Shown here in pieces: positions 43,946 to 55,613 of a DNA stretch of 64,000 nucleotides. Source of the stretch: Pararge aegeria (Eukaryota; Arthropoda; Insecta; Lepidoptera; Nymphalidae); assembly GCF_905163445.1 (NCBI RefSeq), contig NC_053183.1, forward strand, positions 4,774,001 through 4,838,000, given 5' to 3'. The position numbers were made by a program, and so were the translations under genes. The notes beneath the pieces are model-generated. The model was given only the letters and a program-made list of their open reading frames with translations. It made no database searches and was not told the origin of the DNA. Every line of letters begins with the position of its first letter. Within the stretch, counting starts at the first letter, position 1.

Positions 43946-44889
43946 AAATGTAATCAAAACAGAAACATAAAGAAAAAGTAGAATACAAAGGGGTTTATGT
44001 AAAATTATTAAAGAAATATTTGATGTGTGGAAAATAATACACGAGCCCTACTCATATGTCCATTTTACCCGCAAGCCAGTAGTAGGAACCCGTTTAAAAT
44101 TGAATTGAACCTTTCTTATAAGTTTCATCCGAGTATTCTATTATAAGCGTATAAACAGGTTCGGTTTTGCTTTTTTATGTGAAATATATATTGGCATGCC
44201 TTTGCACTCTAGGCATGTCAATCGATGTGATAATAATAAAATAGCCCCGGATGCCCTCACGGAAACGGCATGACGCTATTACGCCGTCACACCATCGCAC
44301 TCGACCCCTTTGTCGACTATAGAATATTATATTCTTCTTTTATCTATTTAATAATAGGTATACATTACATAACTATAAGTCTACATTCTCTAATAATTAT
44401 TGTATTTAAATTAATTAGATAAATCACTATGATTTCATTAACGGAACCTAATTTAAATGCTTTACATCCACTACTTCCAGTGACAGCCAACATTTTTTTT
44501 TCTTTCTTAGCTAGTCATTTTCCTTATACCTGGTTCTTAGAATTGTTACGATGGGAAAGGCTTTTATATTGTGTAATGTTTTTTCTCCGATTAGAAGGTC
44601 AAGGTTGACACTTCTGATGAACTCTAAGCTATTTCCACGATATTTATAATAGGTATCCATTATCTACTCTCTTACCGCATCTTTCATCTAGTTCTTCGCT
44701 ATGTAGTTTATGTAAGGTGCCCGCGGGTATTAAGGCCTGTCGGTTAATAAGGCCTAAATGACAAAAATCGTACAAAATATAACAGTTGACGATCAAGGTT
44801 ACACACACACATTACATAGTGTGTATATGCGTCGCTGTGAAGCGGCGGACGCGCTTAGATATTATTTGATACGCGAATAACATAGTTTG
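43946..44889. other. Non-coding DNA
   Basis: 44,240-44,330 is locally richer in G+C (GCCCCGGATGCCCTCACGG, CGCCGTCACACCATCGCAC) but has no open frame of note. Nothing assigned. Confidence 0.4.
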
Positions 44890-44989
44890 GAAATAAAACT
44901 GGACCCTGGTAGGGCGTTGTAATTAGTTTCTAGATTTTTTTAAGATATTAAAACGATTTGGTGCAGACGAAGTTGCGCGGGTCAGCTAG
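44890..44989 (+). mobile_element. Helitron-like 3' end
   Basis: GCAGACGAAGTTGCGCGGGT, then CAGCTAG with CTAG at 44,986-44,989, equivalent to GAAGTCGCGGGCAACAGCTA at 54,697. The 5' limit is unclear. Confidence 0.55.
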
Positions 44990-45089
44990 TATTTTATAAC
45001 ATGATACTACAATAATTAGTTTTTTATGAGGTTAAAAAATGTATTAAAACACATTTGAAAAATCCTGGCTACTTCCGAATTAATGAATT

Positions 45090-45287
45090 TCTAAAAGACA
45101 AGCCACTCCGTTTTCATCTTTCACAAGATAGAGAAACAATAATCAAATTGTAAAATGGTAGAATGCTTCTTGGTAGAATACTCATGGTAGAGTCCGAACT
45201 CATGGTAGAGTCACCAGAAACAGACAGAGTTAACGGTTCCAAATTGCGAAGTAAGCCTACTTGGAATAAATGAATTTCATTCAATTT
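45090..45287 (+). mobile_element. LINE-2 family 3' end, diverged
   Basis: Includes a C-terminal scrap (AATGAATTTCTAAAAGACAA, equivalent to DEFLNDK), then two copies of an ACTCATGGTAGAGTC block, GTTCCAAATTGCG and AAGCCTACTTGGAATAAATG. ACTCATGGTAGAGTC is duplicated at 45,179 and 45,199. Confidence 0.6.
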
Positions 45288-45718
45288 AACCAACGAGCAT
45301 TAATATATTTATGTTCAGATTACATCACAGACAATGATGTCAGGAAAAGTTTAAAACTGCGTTCCAGGCCGTTACAGGGGATATCATAAGAATTGGGAAT
45401 TCATGAAATTTTCGGAGACATTGACGCCGGACGGATATCCAACCGTCGATTAACTTATAAACATAACAAGAACAGCATTCGGAATAAAAAGTAAACTGCA
45501 ACGACTGGTCCGCTGACATCCCCGGCAGCCGCCTACCTCACACTCAGGTACGAAGCGTTACAGACTGGTAGTGCGTACACAGTTCATACGACGATACTCG
45601 ATATTTTCCCCGCGACAACGACCGAGGAATTTTTCAATTAAAATTAAATAACTTGCGGTGATATCGCAACGGTGCGGTGCGGGTATTGTGATATCGGACT
45701 GTAAACAGTGTTAGCAAA
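45288..45718 (+). promoter_or_regulatory. Putative promoter and 5' UTR of the aquaporin
   Basis: GC-richer than its surroundings from about 45,505 (CATCCCCGGCAGCCGCCTAC) up to the ATG. A CACAGTTC at 45,578-45,585 resembles an arthropod initiator; no good TATA box lies 30 bp upstream. GTGATATCG occurs twice (about 45,657 and 45,688). The start site is not determined from sequence. Confidence 0.35.
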
Positions 45719-45755
45719 ATGAAGACGGATTATCCCATGGATGAAATGCATAAGA
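45719..45755 (+). CDS. Aquaporin first coding exon
   Basis: ATG at 45,719 in context CAAAATGAAG, encoding MKTDYPMDEMHK, with one leftover A before a strong donor GTAAGT at 45,756. This short cytosolic N terminus is typical in length for insect aquaporins. The leftover base joins GA at 51,065 to form an Arg codon and continues in the frame of the membrane exon, giving MKTDYPMDEMHKRTSSLIGL. The phase match, the strand, the strong donor and the GC-rich leader upstream support it. Transcription from here would be independent of the exon-like block at 9,082. The first intron would be 5,309 bp. Confidence 0.75.
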
Positions 45756-47704
45756 GTAAGTAAATTTAGATGCTGATTAATCCAAACTGAAGTTAAAATA
45801 ACGTATATTATTATTAAATTTATGAAGTGTTTACAGCGGGATTTCTTGAATATATTTTTGACTAAATGGTTATTTGCTGTACTAAATGAAATAAAATTTT
45901 CTCAGTTGAATAAACCGACAAAGTGACTCTAACGTAAATTTGCAGTTTACGACTACTACAAGTTATTATCATTTTGGGATAATTTTATATAGCAAACTAA
46001 AAATTGCAAAAAAGTGTAAATAGAAAAGTTTATGGAGCGGTTACATAGCTTTTTAAATCGTGTTTTAGTTTCAAACGTTCTGTTATAGCATCCGGATATT
46101 TATTTATTTTTGATGACTGTTGTATGAAAATGTTGTATCCACGCATTTATTAACTTTCGCTTCGTGTGAAATTTTATCGCAACGAAAATTCGTATATGAT
46201 ATCATTTCAGAATGCTTTGTTTGTTTTTATTAGCATTAGGGTTTTTTAAGATGATCTAGAAATCTCTGAAAGTAATACTTATTCTACATAATATCACTAA
46301 CGATAAAAATCTAAACGCTTTTAGATAATCTATAAAATATTTTATTTGGGTTAGTTTATCAATCAATTATCACGCCCTTGCAATGTAATTATTAATTATT
46401 AAATAACATTTACTGATACACAATAATTATTAAAGGTGGTGGTTATAAATAATCTTATGAACGAATCCTTAATTCAGGTAACTCGGTCAATAGTCGTGTA
46501 AAATGAAGAGATCGGTTTTCGTAGAAAGCAATGATTTCTAATGCTGTAAATTGCACATGTCGCGAAGTAGGTAATTTTATTGATGTCAGTTAATTTTAGC
46601 GATAGACGCATAGCGTAGATTTTATTACCTCTTAAAGTCCGCAATGTCCTGCATGAGTGATTCTAACAGTAACATGAGTAGTAGATATATTGTATAATTT
46701 GGCTTAGCAAGTTTTATAATAACATAATTATCAACCATTCAATTAGATCTAAACTTTTCCACCTTTATTTTGATTGCGGGATTTTTATGGGATTTGTAAC
46801 CAAACTACACAAAACTGTTCGTTCAAAAACCGTTGGGTCGCTAGTTTTTTGGAACTTAAATCTCCGGCCTTTCTGTTAAACCACGAAACGTGGTACCTGC
46901 TTACGCGGTAAAACACTGTTAGTTACGCGGTACCTGAATATTAACTATAATTCGCTACTGCCATCCCTTTATTGCACTAACGACCATAAATATTAACTAC
47001 TCAAAATGCTATCTTAAATATTCACTATCTGTATTAGTTAGTAAATATAAAATTTAAAAAAAATTAAGGAGCACCAGGATCAACACGTTTTTCAATCCTG
47101 GGGTCAGGCCAAATACGTGCACTTTTAAATTATAAAATTTTACGCTGTAAGTAGGAGAGAATCAATAATTATTTTATAAATATAAATTAAGTGCTTTTAT
47201 TAATTGTGTGATAAAATTTTAATTGCTTATTGTAATTTATTATAAAGTTACTTCATAAATTACTCGTTCAATGGACCCAAGTTTTTTTTTTTTACGTCGT
47301 CGTGTATAAGTAGCGTACCTTAGTACTAAAATTAATAATATTTATTTAAAATGAAATAAATACATTTGTTTAATTAAACAAATTTTACTTTACGAACTAA
47401 ATTCTCAACATAGAATCGATAACCTACTTAAAAATGAAATCTTTTTTTATTAAAAGTTATTGTAAATATGCACATAAATTTTCATATTTTTATTTTTATA
47501 CACAACTTAGTTAAACAATCAGCAGTTAAGTATATTGTGATATACAGAAATGATAGCTTGTGACTATGATAAAACAATATAAAGTGTTGTGTAATGTTGT
47601 TGTTTTTTTTTTAATTGCGGAAATGGTAATTATAGAACAATTCATTTTATGGATAGATGCAAAATATAATTGAGTATAAAGAAGCGTTCATAAGGACGCA
47701 AGTT

Positions 47705-47935
47705 TTAACACGACGTCTACCAATGCACGTCCACAGCTGGGCATAGGTCTTTTCTAGTTCCAAATTCCAAGGTCTTGCGCCGCTTGCATATAGCGTCTCT
47801 TTGCAACCCCTTTTGTCGTCTATCTTTATAAACGCCAGAAACTGGAGACATCGTCTATCCGAGCTATGTGGCTCGTACAGCGCCACCTTAGCGTCGCGAC
47901 TTTTGGAGCTATGTTGGTAACTCTGATCTTCTCAT
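47705..47935 (-). repeat. RTE/Jockey-type 3' region, diverged
   Basis: CCAATGCACGTCCACAGCTG, GGCATAGGTCTTTTCTAG and TTCCAAGGTCTTGCGCCGC parallel CCAATGGACGTCCACTGCTG, AATAGTTCTTTTGTAGG and ACGGTCCTGGGCTGTTTGCC at 53,813. The 79-codon frame across it is not a gene. Orientation is inferred. Confidence 0.45.
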
Positions 47936-47956
47936 AATTGAGGAGATCCGTAGAGA

Positions 47957-48033
47957 AAAGAGAGCTCGAAGCTCGGGATATCTCTATGTGTTTAAATCAC
48001 ACATAAAGATATCCCGAGCTTGGAGCTCTCTTT
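47957..48033. repeat. 35-bp inverted repeat, 7-nt loop
   Basis: Left arm 47,957-47,991 contains GAGAGCTCGAAGCTCGGG; right arm 47,999-48,033 mirrors it (CCCGAGCTTGGAGCTCTC) with two mismatches; loop TTAAATC. Confidence 0.85.
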
Positions 48034-50774
48034 CGAGGCTGAGTGCCTCTGAGTAACTACTTTTTATGAGACCCAATAAAAATAAAGTTAAGAAGGTCTC
48101 TTTTTTTATAATAAAGCCCGCTTAGTGAATTAAAGGAAAATTTAAGTAAATTGGTTAGGTACAATTTGTTTATATTCTCAGGAAGTACTGGGCCGATAAA
48201 TTAAACTAGTCCCGAGAAATATTGTACTGTATATTGTTTAATTCAATAGGCAAAACCGCGGGGTAAAGCCTAACTTCTTAAGACATGACAGGCATTAACA
48301 ATATTTTTTGTTCTTTTAAATCTGTGTCATGAAGCCGTAGTTTTTTTACCGTCTTTTTTGCACGATTGGTCACTATTTGGTTTAGAAATATAATTAATAT
48401 TTGCTTGACTCACATTTACTTGAGATACACATTATGCTCTATATTCGTTTCTGAAATTTATGCACCACGGATATTTGTATAAAATATCTCATAAAAGTAT
48501 CACAATGCATACTTCATAAACGAGTTTGTTTGCATGTTTGTATGCCTGGAACTACTACGGTTGTATAAAATATAGAGGGTTTTATAACCCATTTATTTAG
48601 CAAGGTAGGTTGGGGAATTGGAATGTGGGACAAAGTTTAGAACGCCGTATTTTTCAATCCAATATCCGAATTTAGTTTATAGGTATTTTATTAGGTATCT
48701 GTGAGAAAAAAAGAAAAGTTTTGTTGGGAGCGTGTTACCGATGTAAATTTTCTATCGAAGTGAGCCAGATGAGTCAGTCGTCTTTTGTCTTTAGCATTTG
48801 TTGCTTGACATTTGTGTTGTTGTATTTTTATTTGCATAGTTGATCGTTGACATGAAACTGCTTAAATTATAATACAACCAGAAACTTCTTATTATTTTGT
48901 CTTCTTTCTGTGTGAATTAAGCTATTTTTTGTTAAACAAATATTGAAGTTAGTGGGGTTAAGAGCTTAGTTCCACCACACTGCTCCAGTACGAGTTGGCG
49001 GGATTAAACGATTATTTTAATATACCTACCTACATCACACATTAGTAGTGATTTTGATAAGAATCGTGATGAAAATTTTCTATCTTCCAGGCTGACACAG
49101 ATAATTTCTTGACTGGAATGCAAAATAAGTATACTATTAATAGATAGTTGTTAAATCTTCAGCTATGGTATCGAACCGAGTGCCGTATCCGTAGACAAAC
49201 AAATGAATCTCGGCACCAACGTCAATGTGAATCCTATCCGCATATTTTTAGAAATTTTGTTTTTCTACTGTTCACAGTGGATAAGTAGGTATAAACCGAT
49301 TCTAATAAATAATAAACTAAACTAAGATATTGAAACAATTACCTAGTTTAGGAACAATTCCAAAAAAATATCACTTTTTTTATATAGTTTATGGAAATGG
49401 TATTGGTATTATTAATAATATCGTTATTTTATATTTTTTGAAAATTGTATTGCTCGTTTGAATAAAGAATGCTTCATCTATATAAATATATATAAAAAAA
49501 CACGAGCGCAGTAATATAAAGTAAAACTACCGTGTTAAGTTTCTTCGGTTACGAGCAAGTGTCATGAAAATTTATTTATTACGAAATAAAGTCGCATTAC
49601 GTTAGACTATTTATTAATCGCAATTCCAACCGCAATTATGAAGCTATTAGAAACATAAATATTGAAAAGTTAACACAACTTACAATTTCTTCATCTTGGA
49701 GGTACATGATCTATTAATATTGATATAAAAATATAATGTGATTGGAATACTAAGTAATAATAAATAAAAAATGCATTAATTATTTTTCAATTAAAGATTA
49801 TCTCACTCAAACCGAAAGTTTGCTGTATTCGAAAGTCCTGTTAAAGAGGCAGAAAGTAACACAGGTTACATTTTTTATCACAGAAAAACAAATGTAGGGA
49901 TTTTAGGGTATGGAAAAAAACTAACCTCTTGTGGACGAAGTTGTTAACTAACGCATGTAATATCATGTTGGAACAGTCATAGTACTCCAGTGTTCTAGAA
50001 GAGATTGAAAACGTCTTTGCAAACCTTTGTATTTTAAAGATTACTTTACATTTTTAATCTGTATTTATGTCTAAACACTTGTGTGTTAAAAGTAAAGCGT
50101 TTTCTATCTACGTGTAAAACCTACGTAGTGAGAGAGTGCTTATGATCTCTTTTTCTCTATTTTCTCTCCTCTCACCTTTTTCCCATCGGGCATTGTTAGA
50201 AACAAAACATTGTTGATATCCCATACGCTTATCCGAAGCATTTTAATTACTTGTTTTAAATATGCACCGCAAAAATCTAGAATGCTGTTTTGGCTTCTGT
50301 TTTCCCCGAATACTATAATTGCGCTGTCACTTACAACTAAACACCAAACTTAAATAATAAAACTAACCTACGTAAGTATGTTAAAATAGACTTTACTTTA
50401 ATTTTATCTTCAGAGTGAGTGTTTGTCTCACTTTATAATATAGCGCAAAAATTACCAGAAGAATAAAATAAGGTAGTCGCCTGATAGTCGTATGGATACA
50501 CTTTCGGAAAATGTTCAGTCAGTTTATAACTACAGCTTTAGAACAAGGAAGGGTCTCAAACCGGAACAACAGCAATAGTTCTAACAAGGAATAATAGGCC
50601 TTTTTGGGATACTATTAATGGATAATCAAGTACATGCATTATTTAAAAAGAGGTGAAAGATAACACCCCTGTTGATGACTTGAAATCGGAGTTACATGTG
50701 TATGTGTGTGCGTGTAATCGTGTTTAAATATTGTTTGAGACCTTTAAAACTCTGTGATGTTGCCGTAGATATCC

Positions 50775-50954
50775 GTGACCCTATTTGACTCCCCACTTGC
50801 AAATTATGGAACAATCTCCCATCCTGATGTGTTTGCTCAAAAATACAATCTAGGGTTATTCAAGGGGCGGATAAACAAATTTTCTAAAAGCCGGCAACGC
50901 ATCGGTGATCACTTATCACCAGGTGACCCACTTGCTCGTTTGCCCGCTATTAAT
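50775..50954 (+). mobile_element. Jockey-type LINE end with poly-A
   Basis: AATTATGGAACAATCTCCCA fits the LWNNLP block of LINE ORF2 C termini, followed by AATCTAGGGTTATTCAAGGG (equivalent to LGLFKGR), GGCAACGCATCGGTGATCAC, TCACCAGGTGACCCACTTGC, TCGTTTGCCCGC and a poly-A run at 50,959-50,971. It lies about 95 bp before the aquaporin acceptor, unusually close. Confidence 0.6.
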
Positions 50955-51064
50955 ATTTAAAAAAAAAAAAATCTTCTTAGTAGTCTTGTATATTGAAAAC
51001 ATTAAACAAATAACATAGACGTATAATAAGTAGAAGACACTGACCTTTCTCGTCTTTGTTAAAG

Positions 51065-51261
51065 GAACAAGCTCACTAATCGGGTTATCCGATGTGACGG
51101 ATAACAAGCTGTTCTGGAGGCAGTTGGTGGCGGAGCTCCTCGGGACCTTCCTGCTGACGTCCATCGGTGTAGCTGCCTGCATCGCCATCGAGAATGCAGA
51201 GGCACCGAAAGTTACCAGCATCGCCTTGTGTTTTGGTCTACTAGTCGGCTCTATTGTGCAG
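51065..51261 (+). CDS. Aquaporin exon 2 (TM1 and TM2), MIP family
   Basis: Membrane channel for water or small solutes. The exon runs from acceptor TTTGTTAAAG to a CAG|GTATGT donor and codes residues 13-78 of the predicted protein. Residues 20-31 (LSDVTDNKLFWR) form the cytosolic stretch before TM1. TM1 (about 33-54) carries AELLGTFLL, the conserved Glu-containing signature of MIP helix 1. TM2 (about 62-78) ends GLLVGSIVQ, directly before where the GH(V/I)SG-HINPAV loop follows in insect aquaporins; an intron at this Q is usual. No NPA exon is recognisable in 51,262-64,000. Subfamily (Prip, Drip or entomoglyceroporin) cannot be fixed without the pore residues. G+C and codon use differ sharply from the flanks, and it is flanked by LINE ends on both sides. 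A GTG/ATG inside the exon is not the start. Confidence 0.9.
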
Positions 51262-51568
51262 GTATGTGGTCTTTCAGCTTTTAGCACAAATCAACAACAA
51301 TGTTGAAGGAAGGGAAGAACTCCAGTACTTGTGGAGATGGTGTGTTGCTCTGCCAAAGCACGGAAGTACCGGATACATTATTTGAAGATTTCATAACGGG
51401 ACGTTTCATTTTCCTGCTTTATCAAACGCCAGAAGATTTTGTTTAAAAGCGTTCAATTGATTTCATGGGTACATGTAAGAAATACGACATTATTACAGAG
51501 GATAGACAAAGATCTCGAAATAACACAATTTTAATGCGAAAATTAGAGTACTGAAATGTTTAAGACAA
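51262..51568 (+). other. Start of aquaporin intron 2
   Basis: Begins GTATGTGG. Nothing else recognised before the LINE end at 51,570. Confidence 0.5.
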
Positions 51569-51569
51569 T

Positions 51570-51735
51570 TTGAAATGGTAATAACAAAAAAAAAACAACC
51601 GGCGAAGTTTGTTATAGGCTTCTTCTTAGATCAGGCGCATTTGTAACCCTCGTGGCTTTCGTTTTAAATTAACAAATTTATTTATTGCCATCAACTCAAA
51701 AGTGCCATATATGTGCCTATTTGACTTTGACTTTA
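51570..51735 (+). mobile_element. LINE-1 family (copies A/B) 3' end, diverged
   Basis: An A-run, CGGCGAAGTTTGTTATAGGC, TTCTTCTTAGATCAGGCGC, CCCTCGTGGCTTTCG, GTGCCATATATGTGCCTATT and the tail TTTGACTTTGACTTT. An older insertion than copies A and B. Confidence 0.75.
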
Positions 51736-53800
51736 ATCTTATTATGAAGAACGATACACACGATCTCCTTCAGCTCATCATTTAGAGGAATATAGCTTTT
51801 TCAAAAATTTAAGCTATAAACTATATTGAAACATTTTCTCCTGATGTCTCCTGGCATACTAAATTGAGTTTAAATTAAAAAAAAATCTTTTTAAATTCTG
51901 ACGGTATGCCAATTTTCATTAATAAAACCGTAAGTGTTTCTTTACCCGTACATGTTTTCACGACGTGCAATCGTATTAAAGCAACTAATGTTATTACGTC
52001 ATGAAGGGCCTTTCTAGCCGTAAACTCACGAGACTATTGTCAATTGTTCTTCAAGTATATATTTATAATCTTTTGTGTTTCAAGTATAGCCTGCGTTGCT
52101 ATGAGATTGGATGAAGAATAATTAACGAGATTTGAACCTCTATTCTATATAAAGATCATTTCTATATGTTGTAGTACGCAATTAATTATAATAATCCTAT
52201 ATACTATTAATGTGTTCTTCTGCGTCGATATGATCGTAAAAAAAATTGAGGGTTAACGAAAGCTTAGATTTGATTGCACTATAACCATGCCCTGTTATTA
52301 CGTTTTAATATGTAATGTATATTTTGTTTATACACAAACGTATCAATCAGTTATTAATTGTGTATTTTTACAAACTCGCTACTGGTTCACCCTTGATAAA
52401 TTGCAGAGGTCAAACGGCAAATTAAAACTTGTGATCGTAATTGAGGTTACATTTAAAAGCTGAGGAGGTCTACTTAATATGACGTAAGTGAGTATATAAG
52501 TATGGAAAATGTAGGACCTCCCGCTGAAGTTTATTAAACCGAAACGATACGTCTCATTACTCCCAAATTCTTTGAAGTTCGGGAAGGATTACTTGACTTG
52601 TTTGTTTTATCTGTTTACAGATATTTTTTAATCCTGCTTCAAATATTTTTTTCCCCTTGTCCTAAAAAAAGGGTGGCTTGGCATTCATCTAAAGTCTTTT
52701 GATCTTCTTTTGAAGAATACAATATGACAGAAAAAAAAAAATGGAAGTTAGTAGTCTGGAAATATATTTTATATTTTAGAAAAAAATACTTCGAAAATGA
52801 ATTTATAAGTAGTGTTTTAACGAGTAGATTTTAATATTGTAACTGCCATTTTGGTAGTTTGGACAGCAGCATATAAATGAATAAAGTCGTAGCTTCGAGC
52901 AAAAAAATATATATTAAAAGGCAGTTATTAGTAACTACTGACCTTGTGCACAGAAATTTCACCCTCGTCTATAAGAGAAGAGCATCGGGAACTGTGAATG
53001 CGGTTATTATCACTTGTTTGCTTAATAACCCATATTAGATCAGCGTGGAGGGTCTAAGCTATAAATCCTATTCTTCTGTGCGGGATGCCCAGCTGTGGGG
53101 CGCTAATAGATTAAGTATGATCTTAAGAATGTATTTGTCATAATTTAGCTTTGTAAATAGGGTTATTATATAAACTATACTGTTGATATTTCAAGTTTAT
53201 CAAATTTAAGCAAAAACGCGGCCTAAATTTTTGCAATAAAATATTTAATCCACATCCTTAAATGCAGCTATCAATACAATAAAATAGGACAATTGAGTCA
53301 ATGTCCGGCCTTTCCCACGAAGTCGCAGACCCGTGGTCGCTCATGTGTTAAATGTATAACACATGTTCCATTCAATATCATTAAAAGGCCAATATGCAAA
53401 TAGATGAATATGTGAACCTTGGTACACGATAATAGTACGATACCACTTTCGACTAATGGAGGTGAATATAACCGACAGGTATGGGTACAGTTTATTGACA
53501 ATGTAATTATTACGTGTGTCAGAATGGTGTCATAAGATAAAGTGTTTATTTTTTAATTTTATTATTTAAGTCTACTAATCGAAGTATCGTAATATATTTT
53601 AAACAGATTTTTATGTACCGATTGTGTTTAATCTATAGTAGTAGGTTCGTGCTCGTAATAATATAGGGGAACGAAAAAGAGTTAGTAATCAATTATAAAA
53701 CACAACAAAGTGTTAGTGTAAACGGGATATTAACTATCAATCGAATTAACAGAAAGGTCTCAATACGATGAGTGTTGGGTTTTTATATATATCTCTGACG
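51736..53800. other. AT-rich DNA with a SINE tail
   Basis: 53,020-53,125 (GATCAGCGTGGAGGGTCTAA, GATGCCCAGCTGTGGGGCG) matches the tail of the 32.2-kb SINE type. No exon or gene recognised. Confidence 0.45.
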
Positions 53801-54010
53801 TCATCATCATGTCAACCAATGGACGTCCACTGCTGGAAATAGTTCTTTTGTAGGGAGTTCCACAATACACGGTCCTGGGCTGTTTGCCTCCAGCGGCTCC
53901 CAGCGACTCGCCTGATGTCTTCTGTCCACCTCGTTGGGGGCCGACCTACGCTGCGTTTACCGGTGCGGGGTAGCCATTCCAGCACCTTAAGACCCCAACG
54001 TCCAATATAC
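53801..54010. repeat. RTE/Jockey-type 3' region
   Basis: CATCATCATGTCAACCAATG, GACGTCCACTGCTGGAAATA, CACGGTCCTGGGCTGTTTGC, CTCCCAGCGACTCGCCTGAT and GTCTTCTGTCCACCTCG. A frequent lepidopteran repeat block; exact element and orientation not settled. Confidence 0.5.
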
Positions 54011-54279
54011 CAATATAATGGACAAATATATCTCTGTATACGAATATAATTTTTCTGTACGTCACTTATCCCTTTTAAGGCTGGATATATTTTGACGAGG
54101 ATTTTAAAGAAGTGTCTGTGTGTCTCTAGATGTTTAAGATTGATTGGTAGATAATTCTGCGACCAGATTCAAGGTTCTTTTTAATTCTTAGGGACTCATT
54201 GTTTCATGACCGCTAGTTTATTATGATAGTTTAATAAAATAAAAAGGGTTATATTTATAAAAAAAATCTTTATATTCCA

Positions 54280-54715
54280 TCCCTACTTAATATTATAAAT
54301 GTCAATGTAAGTTTGTTTGTTACGCTTTCACGCAAAAACTACTTAACAGATCCTCATGAAACTGTGTACACATATTCTTGGAAGTGTTCGAAGTAATATA
54401 GGATACTTTTATCCCGACATTAAGCTCGGTAACTTTGAGAGAGGGGATGAGTGTTTGACGATTTTACATCAAAACTCCGACAAATTATAACCGATTTAAA
54501 TAATTATTTTTGTACTATAGAGGTTATAATATGTGTTTAATTTTGCCCAAACTATGTTTGGAGATAGAGGGCAGAACTCCTTAGCAGACAGCAGCAAACC
54601 CCTCATTTAAGGCTTAGCGATACTGAATACTTTATTTTTTTTAGATCTACTACTAAATTAAATGCCACATCAAAAAACAAAATCAAACGCAGACGAAGTC
54701 GCGGGCAACAGCTAG
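54280..54715 (+). mobile_element. Helitron-like element, copy 2, full length
   Basis: Starts TCCCTACTTAATATTATAAA TG (spaced) and ends GAAGTCGCGGGCAACAGC then CTAG at 54,712-54,715. Interior nearly the same as 31,687-32,112, with one extra stretch of about 25 bases near 54,627-54,655 (TTTATTTTTTTTAGATC). No coding capacity; non-autonomous. Confidence 0.75.
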
Positions 54716-54719
54716 TATT

Positions 54720-55613
54720 GTTATAATTTTTTAAATTAATACCTTATTTCATACAAATGTAGTGTGTAGTTTTTTAAGTAAGTCCGCGCGAGCAAGTTCA
54801 TGAATAAGAACCCCGAACGTGTTCGTAACTAGGGCATGGAACCTCGATCTATATGAGTACTTATATAATATTTGATTAATTTCATCGATATATTAAATTG
54901 GCAATTTTATACTTACCAGTTATAGTTGTTTATATAATTTGTAGATACAAAACCAACGTATTAAACCCTTCAAATCATAGATTTGTCGAAAAATGATTTA
55001 GAGATAAGTGGTCACGAATACGGCATCCGTATGTCACTCGTGCTTAGCCCTGGACGTTATGCAAATTGATCGGATGCAAGATAAAGCTGCTACTCACAAC
55101 ATGCTTTAAGTGTTATTATTATAGGGCTATAAATAAATATTTATGTAACGGTGCAATGAATTTCTTGAATTCTCGAGAATGTTTACAAATGTTTTGAGTT
55201 TGACTTTGACACACTCATGCATCGATTGAAAGACAAACTATTTATAAAATAATTTTCTTACTTTAAAAAGTTCAAAGATCATTTTATCACGATTTTATCG
55301 ATCAACGACAAAACTTATGTGAATTAAATAAAATTCAAAGACCATTTCGCGATTTATTCAGCATACGTTTAACAGCGTAAAGTATATAATGACAAAACGT
55401 GTTTATGTATATAGCTTAATTTTGTTCATGAATAACTTGCACTTGACTTCAATAAATAATACGTGTGGGTAAAATTTATATCTTATTTTCGAAGTTACCT
55501 TTTTTGTTAAATAACTTAAAATACGTGTTCTAGCCTTCCTTTAAATTGTAATTTCTTATGCGGTATGTAAGTTTTAGTTGCGAGGTATGGAACAATCGAA
55601 CGAGCGCGGCCAT
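54720..55613. other. AT-rich non-coding DNA
   Basis: Nothing recognised. Confidence 0.4.

Larger units (their letters stand above)
45756..51064 (+). other. Aquaporin intron 1
   Basis: Begins GTAAGT and ends TTTGTTAAAG. Mostly AT-rich. It contains an RTE-like scrap, a long hairpin and a LINE end, listed separately; the stretches 45,756-47,700 and 48,034-50,770 hold nothing else I recognise. Confidence 0.6.

Noticed and set aside
50916..51287. 123-codon - strand frame
   Set aside because: Shadow of the aquaporin exon on the opposite strand, with a poly-Phe run from poly-A.
51094..51306. 70-codon frame as a complete small protein
   Set aside because: It is an internal exon: acceptor at 51,063-51,064, donor at 51,262, and the MIP helix pattern is interrupted where an intron is expected; the last 15 codons are intron.
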